Shown here: positions 6,244 through 9,299 of the stretch, piece by piece
How the letters are laid out: each line of letters begins with the position of its first letter
How positions within the stretch are numbered: the first letter of the stretch is position 1
NCBI GenBank assembly: GCA_021802085.1
Contig: JAKAAZ010000145.1
Coordinates: 1 to 9,299 of the forward strand
Direction: 5' to 3'
Length of the DNA stretch: 9,299 bases
Source: Acidobacteriota bacterium
Lineage (GTDB): Bacteria > Acidobacteriota > Terriglobia > Terriglobales > Acidobacteriaceae
Made by a program: the position numbers and the translations under genes
The notes under the pieces: generated by a model
Databases searched by the model: none
Seen by the model: only the letters and a program-made list of their open reading frames with translations
What the model was told of the DNA's origin: nothing

Positions 6244-6540
6244 AAATCAACGCCAATCGTACACGTTTCGGAGCCCATCCGTAACGAGATTTTTCAATGG
6301 TGTGCCCCAGCGCGCCTCCAAAGCGGTCTCGCAACTCGATCGATGTCCCGAAAAAAATCTGCGTTGTCGTCCTGATGTGGAAGTCCTCCCCCGGTCGCAG
6401 GCGACCAGCAAAGGATCTCCGCATCGGTCTTCATTTTTTCCGGCAATGAGCGCGATTCCACGTGCAAGCCGCGCGCGACATATGTATTCTGCTCCTACCA
6501 GCGAGAACCCGACTCCTTCGTACCCGAGGGGACTCTTACA
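6244..6540. other. Divergent intergenic region between trpE and the PagL-like gene
   Basis: About 297 bases separating two divergent starts. It should hold the promoters of both. For trpE, TACGAT lies 12 bases before the start on the minus strand. For the rightward gene, TATTCT (6485-6490) is a possible -10, but its -35 is unconvincing. No convincing small gene, attenuator with tandem Trp codons, or strong hairpin was seen. Short frames here are overlaps without protein-like character. Confidence 0.4.
6526..6532 (+). promoter_or_regulatory. Shine-Dalgarno site of the PagL-like gene
   Basis: GAGGGGA sits eight bases before the ATG at 6541 and fixes that start. It contrasts with the plus-strand genes at 1238 and 2174, which have no such site. 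Confidence 0.7.
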
Positions 6541-7272
6541 ATGCTTGGAAAAAACCTGGTGTTGTTGGCGCTGCTACTGGCAGCTCCCACTTCTCCCGCA
6601 CTTGGTCAGAATTCGAAAGGCCTTCCTTCCAAGAAAGCTTTACGAAACGCGAAACTGGCAAACGACTTCAACCGAAAGGTTTTTTACAGAAACAAGCTGG
6701 AATTTTCCTATGAAGTGGGCTGGCTCCCCTGGAACATTCCCCTTATATTCGACGTTTTCCTCGGTAGTCCCTATACGACATGGCCGCTCAAATACACCAT
6801 GCTCCCCAACATCGCGTCTCTCCGGTGGCAGGTCGACGGCATCCACGGCCCCTCGGTTCTACGGGGCAGTACGGACTTTACATTCAGTGGGTCCTTCACC
6901 GCGATCCCCAGTGGGCCTGAAACACGATATGCGGCTTTCGACTTCGGTATCCGGCGTAACTTCATCCAGCCGGACTGGAGGGTCGTCCCCTACTACGAAA
7001 TGCGCGGCGGCGTTGGCGACATCAATGCCAAGGGGCCGGACGGTGTGCTTTATGCGCAGGGACAGGACCTGACCTTCACGTACATGATGGGCAGCGGAGT
7101 GCGCTATGACTTCAATCCTCGCTTTAGCCTCGCCGCCGGAGCAACGTACATGCACGTATCCAATGCCTACCTGTCTCAGCCGAAGTACGAGGATTTCGGA
7201 ATCAATGTCTGGGGTCCGATCTTCGGGTTCAACATGCGTCTGGGCAAGCAAAAGCCATCTTCTGCGCCCTAA
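6541..7272 (+). CDS. PagL-like lipid A 3-O-deacylase / acyloxyacyl hydrolase family outer-membrane protein
   Basis: PagL enzymes are eight-stranded outer-membrane barrels that remove the 3-O-linked acyl chain of lipid A, changing how LPS is sensed and packed. This 243-residue precursor has a signal peptide (about 1-22, hydrophobic core LVLLALLLAAP, likely cut after ALG). The rest alternates polar and hydrophobic residues with many aromatics, as in a barrel, ending in a strand INVWGPIFGFNMRLG (221-235). The family hallmark is MHVSNAYLSQP (204-214), which supplies the His-x-Ser pair (H205, S207) plus N208; an acidic residue of the triad is probably E217. The protein is longer than Pseudomonas PagL (about 150 mature residues), with about 30 additional residues after the signal and an expanded middle. 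The start is set by the Shine-Dalgarno site at 6526. It stands alone and is convergent with the beta-propeller gene. Family assignment is by motif; true substrate specificity is inferred. Confidence 0.8.
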   Translation: MLGKNLVLLALLLAAPTSPALGQNSKGLPSKKALRNAKLANDFNRKVFYRNKLEFSYEVGWLPWNIPLIFDVFLGSPYTTWPLKYTMLPNIASLRWQVDGIHGPSVLRGSTDFTFSGSFTAIPSGPETRYAAFDFGIRRNFIQPDWRVVPYYEMRGGVGDINAKGPDGVLYAQGQDLTFTYMMGSGVRYDFNPRFSLAAGATYMHVSNAYLSQPKYEDFGINVWGPIFGFNMRLGKQKPSSAP

Positions 7273-7281
7273 ACACAGTCG

Positions 7282-7294
7282 CAGTCCCGGACTG
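7282..7294. repeat. Short inverted repeat in the convergent gap 7273-7383
   Basis: CAGTCC and GGACTG flank a single C ten bases after the PagL-like stop codon. It can form a five-pair stem with a three-base loop but has no T-run, so a terminator role is doubtful. The rest of the gap between the two convergent genes shows nothing clear. Confidence 0.25.
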
Positions 7295-7383
7295 GAGACT
7301 TCGCTGCCAGCCTGGCTGCCTTCCGCCGCGTACAAGCACCGGCAATCCCGGCTTGCGGCTCCCTTTCAAAGTCGTGGGCCAGG

Positions 7384-8565
7384 CTATTTGGGCTGAACAA
7401 TCAGGCTATTCGGCTGAGTTATGGTGTAGGGCGAACCAGCCGCCTGCGAGGCGCTCGTCGGAGTGACGGTAAACACAAACAGCTTGCCGGCCGTCGTGCC
7501 GATAGCATAGAGATGGTTGTCGTTGTCCCAGAAAATTTGATCGATCGCGTCCTTGGTCAGCAGGCCAGTATCGAGGGTGAGAGGATCGCCGCCATTGAAG
7601 TGGAATATCTGGAGGCCGTGTGTGCCGCCTACCGCCAGCAGTTTGCCTGACGGAGCCATGCTCATCGTTCTCACACGGATGACTGCCGTGTGCGGCATAT
7701 CTTTCTCGGTGCTGGTGGTCATTAAGTTGCCATTCGACTTGTCGACGGTATAACTGGCGATCTGATCATTCCCGGTTCCCCCCGCGGGGACCGGATAGCC
7801 CGGGGAAACAACCGGCGCCATATCCATGGCTAAGTGGTTGGTGCGGTCAGCCGTAGCGTACCAGGGACAGTACAACTCATCCTCCGGGGCCCTCGGTAAT
7901 GGCGCGTTGATGCTGACCTGAACGAGGGAACCATTGCTCTCTCGCTTGTAGCTCTCGATAGAGTCGAAATCGGAGATGCAGGAGGCCTCATATGCGTAGA
8001 GATTGTTCCCGATGAAACTGAGAGGGTATAACGTGTTCTGGTTCGGCAATGTTTCAGACAAATAATTTAAGCTACCGGTGGTTTTTGAGATCCTGAGAGA
8101 CTGGTAGCCGTCGTCGGTACCGGAGCAATCGGCATTGTAGGTGAACGCATACAAGGTCGTACCGGTATGGTCCAGCAGCAGCGCGCCGGGTTGGGCGCAG
8201 GTGCTGTCCGGAAACTTCTCGACATTCGCTGTGTCGACCAGCTTCAGTGAGCCATTGTCCCCCAGTAGGTAGGAATAGATGTTGCTTCCGCCTTCGTTCG
8301 CGTTGCTCGATGCGAACAGGTACTTGCCGTTCACCGCCATGCTGGACACGTTGCTATTGGGGAAAGGCGAACCGGGAACCTCGGTGAGCTTGCCGCTGAC
8401 GTCCGCCGCGTAGCCAACGATACGATTGGCGTGCCCAGGGTAACCGTAGTTGCTGGCCACATAGATAGTGGCTACGGGTGCAATGGGATTGGTGGATGCG
8501 CCAAGTGATGTTCCGACAGACAGGCAGGAGAGGAGGCAGAGCAGGCTCGACAAACGGCGCGGCAT
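7384..8565 (-). CDS. Secreted seven-repeat beta-propeller of the lactonase family
   Basis: The protein has 393 residues. A signal peptide (1-23, core SSLLCLLSCLSVGTSLGA) sends it out of the cytoplasm. The mature part contains seven repeats of the pattern Ile/Leu-x-x-Tyr/Phe followed by G-x-L: near residues 48-70 (RIVGYAADVSGKLTEVPG), 95-111, 154-170, 203-218, 268-283, 318-334 and 362-382. This matches the seven-bladed propeller of 6-phosphogluconolactonase-like (Lactonase, PF10282) proteins. Mature Cys residues at 123, 147, 196 and 233 could form disulfides, which suits an exported protein. The frame is open to 8868, but the ATG at 8565 has AAGGA six bases upstream and is followed at once by the signal peptide. 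Enzyme activity is unproven: many acidobacterial members are annotated lactonase on fold alone. Its upstream region is only 63 bases before an insertion-sequence end. Confidence 0.85.
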   Translation of the reverse strand: MPRRLSSLLCLLSCLSVGTSLGASTNPIAPVATIYVASNYGYPGHANRIVGYAADVSGKLTEVPGSPFPNSNVSSMAVNGKYLFASSNANEGGSNIYSYLLGDNGSLKLVDTANVEKFPDSTCAQPGALLLDHTGTTLYAFTYNADCSGTDDGYQSLRISKTTGSLNYLSETLPNQNTLYPLSFIGNNLYAYEASCISDFDSIESYKRESNGSLVQVSINAPLPRAPEDELYCPWYATADRTNHLAMDMAPVVSPGYPVPAGGTGNDQIASYTVDKSNGNLMTTSTEKDMPHTAVIRVRTMSMAPSGKLLAVGGTHGLQIFHFNGGDPLTLDTGLLTKDAIDQIFWDNDNHLYAIGTTAGKLFVFTVTPTSASQAAGSPYTITQPNSLIVQPK

Positions 8566-8628
8566 GGGGAGTCCTTCTAAGCACAACGTACTAGCTATGG
8601 ATGCGACCCCGATTGACCCAGTTGCAAT

Positions 8629-8872
8629 GAGGGTGTAAATCATTTTGTGTAAACGATCTTTTCTAATGAGAGAGAGGAGATCGTATGGAGATGGACAAGG
8701 AGTTGATCGACCAGCTGCTGGGAGATTATCGGGAGCCGGAGGATTTGATCGGGGAGAACGGGCTGTGAAGCAGTTGACCTGGGCCATCCTGGAGCGAGCG
8801 CTGCAGGCGGAGATGACCACGCACCTGGGATATGCGAAGCACTCCCCGGAAGGCCATAACAGCGGCAACAGC
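8629..8872 (+). mobile_element. Truncated IS256-family element, 5' end only
   Basis: A terminal-repeat-like stretch starts GAGGGTGTAAATCATTTTG at 8629 and contains two TGTAAA hexamers 14 bases apart (8634, 8648), typical of IS256-family ends. A transposase start with a strong GAGAGGAGA ribosome site follows. The element stops after roughly 240 bases, within codons for HNSGNS, where the sequence changes to dxs. No second end is present, so it cannot move by itself. Confidence 0.75.
8685..8872 (+). pseudogene. IS256-family transposase, frameshifted N-terminal remnant
   Basis: Starts MEMDKELIDQLLGDYREPED and reads to GENGL, then hits TGA at 8766-8768. The next frame continues KQLTWAILERALQAEMTTHL, then GYAKHSPEGHNSGNS, exactly the expected continuation of a mutator-type (IS256) transposase. 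Restoring one C to turn CTGTGAAG into CTGCTGAAG at 8763-8770 repairs the frame (GLLKQLT). The protein then ends at the dxs junction near 8872. About 63 of some 400 residues remain, and the DDE catalytic core is absent. Confidence 0.85.
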
Positions 8873-9152
8873 CTTTCGCAATCAGTTGGAACGTGAAGGA
8901 TATTCTGTTGCGTTAATCAATGCTCGCTTCGTCAAGCCGCGCGATACGGATCTGCTGGAGGAATACGCCCGCCGCGTCGGGTTGATCGTCACTTTTGAAG
9001 ATCACGTGCTGATGGGTGGATTTGGCAGCGCCATGCTCGAGTATCTGTCGAGTCGCAACCTGCGCGTGCCCGTCGTGCGGATCGGCTGGCCCGATGCCTT
9101 CATCGAGCATGGCAAGGTCGATCAATTGCGCGGAAGTGGGGTAGCTGCCTAA
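8871..9152 (+). pseudogene. dxs: 1-deoxy-D-xylulose-5-phosphate synthase, C-terminal remnant
   Basis: Dxs condenses pyruvate and glyceraldehyde 3-phosphate to start the MEP isoprenoid pathway. Only about 93 codons of the roughly 630-residue enzyme are left, from the C-terminal transketolase-like domain: LEREGYSVALINARFVKP, FEDHVLMGGFGSAMLEYL and RIGWPDAFIEHGKVDQLR are classic Dxs blocks. The thiamine-diphosphate and central domains are absent. On the left the frame runs directly into IS256-family sequence at about 8870-8876, with no start codon of its own. On the right it ends GSGVAA-stop, where the TAA abuts an IS5-family end; Dxs proteins usually run some 20 or more residues further. It is therefore cut at both sides and cannot be functional. 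A complete dxs should exist elsewhere in the genome if the MEP pathway is used. Confidence 0.85.
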
Positions 9153-9299
9153 GAGCCTGTTCACGATCTTCCGAGTAGGAGGCTGAGGAAGGCGAGGTGA
9201 ACGAACTGCAAGCTGGTATTGAGTTTCCGTTCGCAGTTCTTCCAGAGCCTTCGGCACTTTTCCAGCCAGGCGAAGGAGCGTTCGACGACCCAGCGTTTG
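9153..9299 (-). mobile_element. End of an IS5-family insertion sequence
   Basis: The element appears to start with GAGCCTGTTCACGATCTTC, resembling the terminal repeats of IS5-family elements, with the transposase stop codon only eight bases inside. The element continues past the right window edge. CTAA lies immediately outside (9149-9152), a possible target-site copy; its partner would be beyond the window. Confidence 0.75.
9161..9299 (-). CDS. IS5-family DDE transposase, C-terminal part, cut by window edge
   Basis: The minus-strand frame enters at the right edge and reads KRWVVERSFAWLEKCRRLW, then KNCERKLNTSLQFVHLAFLS, ending LLLGRS with TGA at 9163-9161. The R-W-x-V-E-R-x-F-A-W-L block is the conserved C-terminal part around the last acidic residue of the DDE triad in IS5-like transposases. 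Forty-five residues are visible. Whether the rest of the element is intact cannot be told from this window. Confidence 0.88.
   Translation of the reverse strand, partial: KRWVVERSFAWLEKCRRLWKNCERKLNTSLQFVHLAFLSLLLGRS

Noticed and set aside
6179..6424. Minus-strand frame upstream of and overlapping trpE, as a leader peptide
   Set aside because: It overlaps the trpE start out of frame, has no Trp-rich stretch, and shows no ribosome site or protein-like character.
8566..8868. Upstream extension of the beta-propeller protein, including a start MIYTLIATGSIG
   Set aside because: The internal ATG at 8565 has a good ribosome site and is followed by a clean signal peptide, and the extension runs into the IS256 remnant.

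Overview
The window reads as chromosomal DNA of a moderately GC-rich, Gram-negative bacterium. The likeliest source is an acidobacterium (Terriglobia/Koribacter-like). This is inferred from protein style: a Kdo-hydroxylase-like protein, a PagL-like outer-membrane deacylase, a secreted YVASNYG-type beta-propeller, and a membrane-anchored coiled-coil protein with a SERAW motif. No rRNA marker is present to confirm it. No tRNA, rRNA or CRISPR array was seen.

Layout. (1) 1-1111, minus strand: a probable two-gene operon with a small two-helix membrane protein followed by a Kdo-hydroxylase-like dioxygenase cut by the left window edge. (2) 1238-2761, plus strand: an unrecognised 290-residue protein, then ruvA, each preceded by the same CTCTAGAAT box a few bases before the ATG. 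(3) 2808-3203, minus: a DksA/TraR zinc-finger protein. (4) 3450-4693, plus: a small unrecognised protein, then a membrane coiled-coil gene split into two frames by an exact 5-bp tandem duplication. (5) 4747-6243, minus: trpE without trpG beside it. (6) 6541-7272, plus: a secreted PagL-like lipid A deacylase. (7) 7384-8565, minus: a secreted seven-repeat beta-propeller of the lactonase family. (8) 8629-9299: a decayed mosaic in which the frameshifted 5' end of an IS256-family element is joined to the last part of a dxs gene, which is itself cut off by one end of an IS5-family element.

The genes do not form one pathway. DNA repair (ruvA), transcription control (DksA-like), tryptophan synthesis (trpE) and envelope functions lie side by side, mostly as single transcription units in changing orientation. 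Two well-separated genes both point to lipopolysaccharide remodelling: Kdo hydroxylation and lipid A 3-O-deacylation. Several plus-strand genes lack a Shine-Dalgarno sequence and carry a TAnnnT hexamer 6-9 bases before the ATG, which suggests leaderless or nearly leaderless mRNAs. No clearly new multi-gene system was found. The best leads are the 5-bp duplication that splits a gene, the IS256-dxs-IS5 junction, and the recurrent start-proximal promoter boxes.
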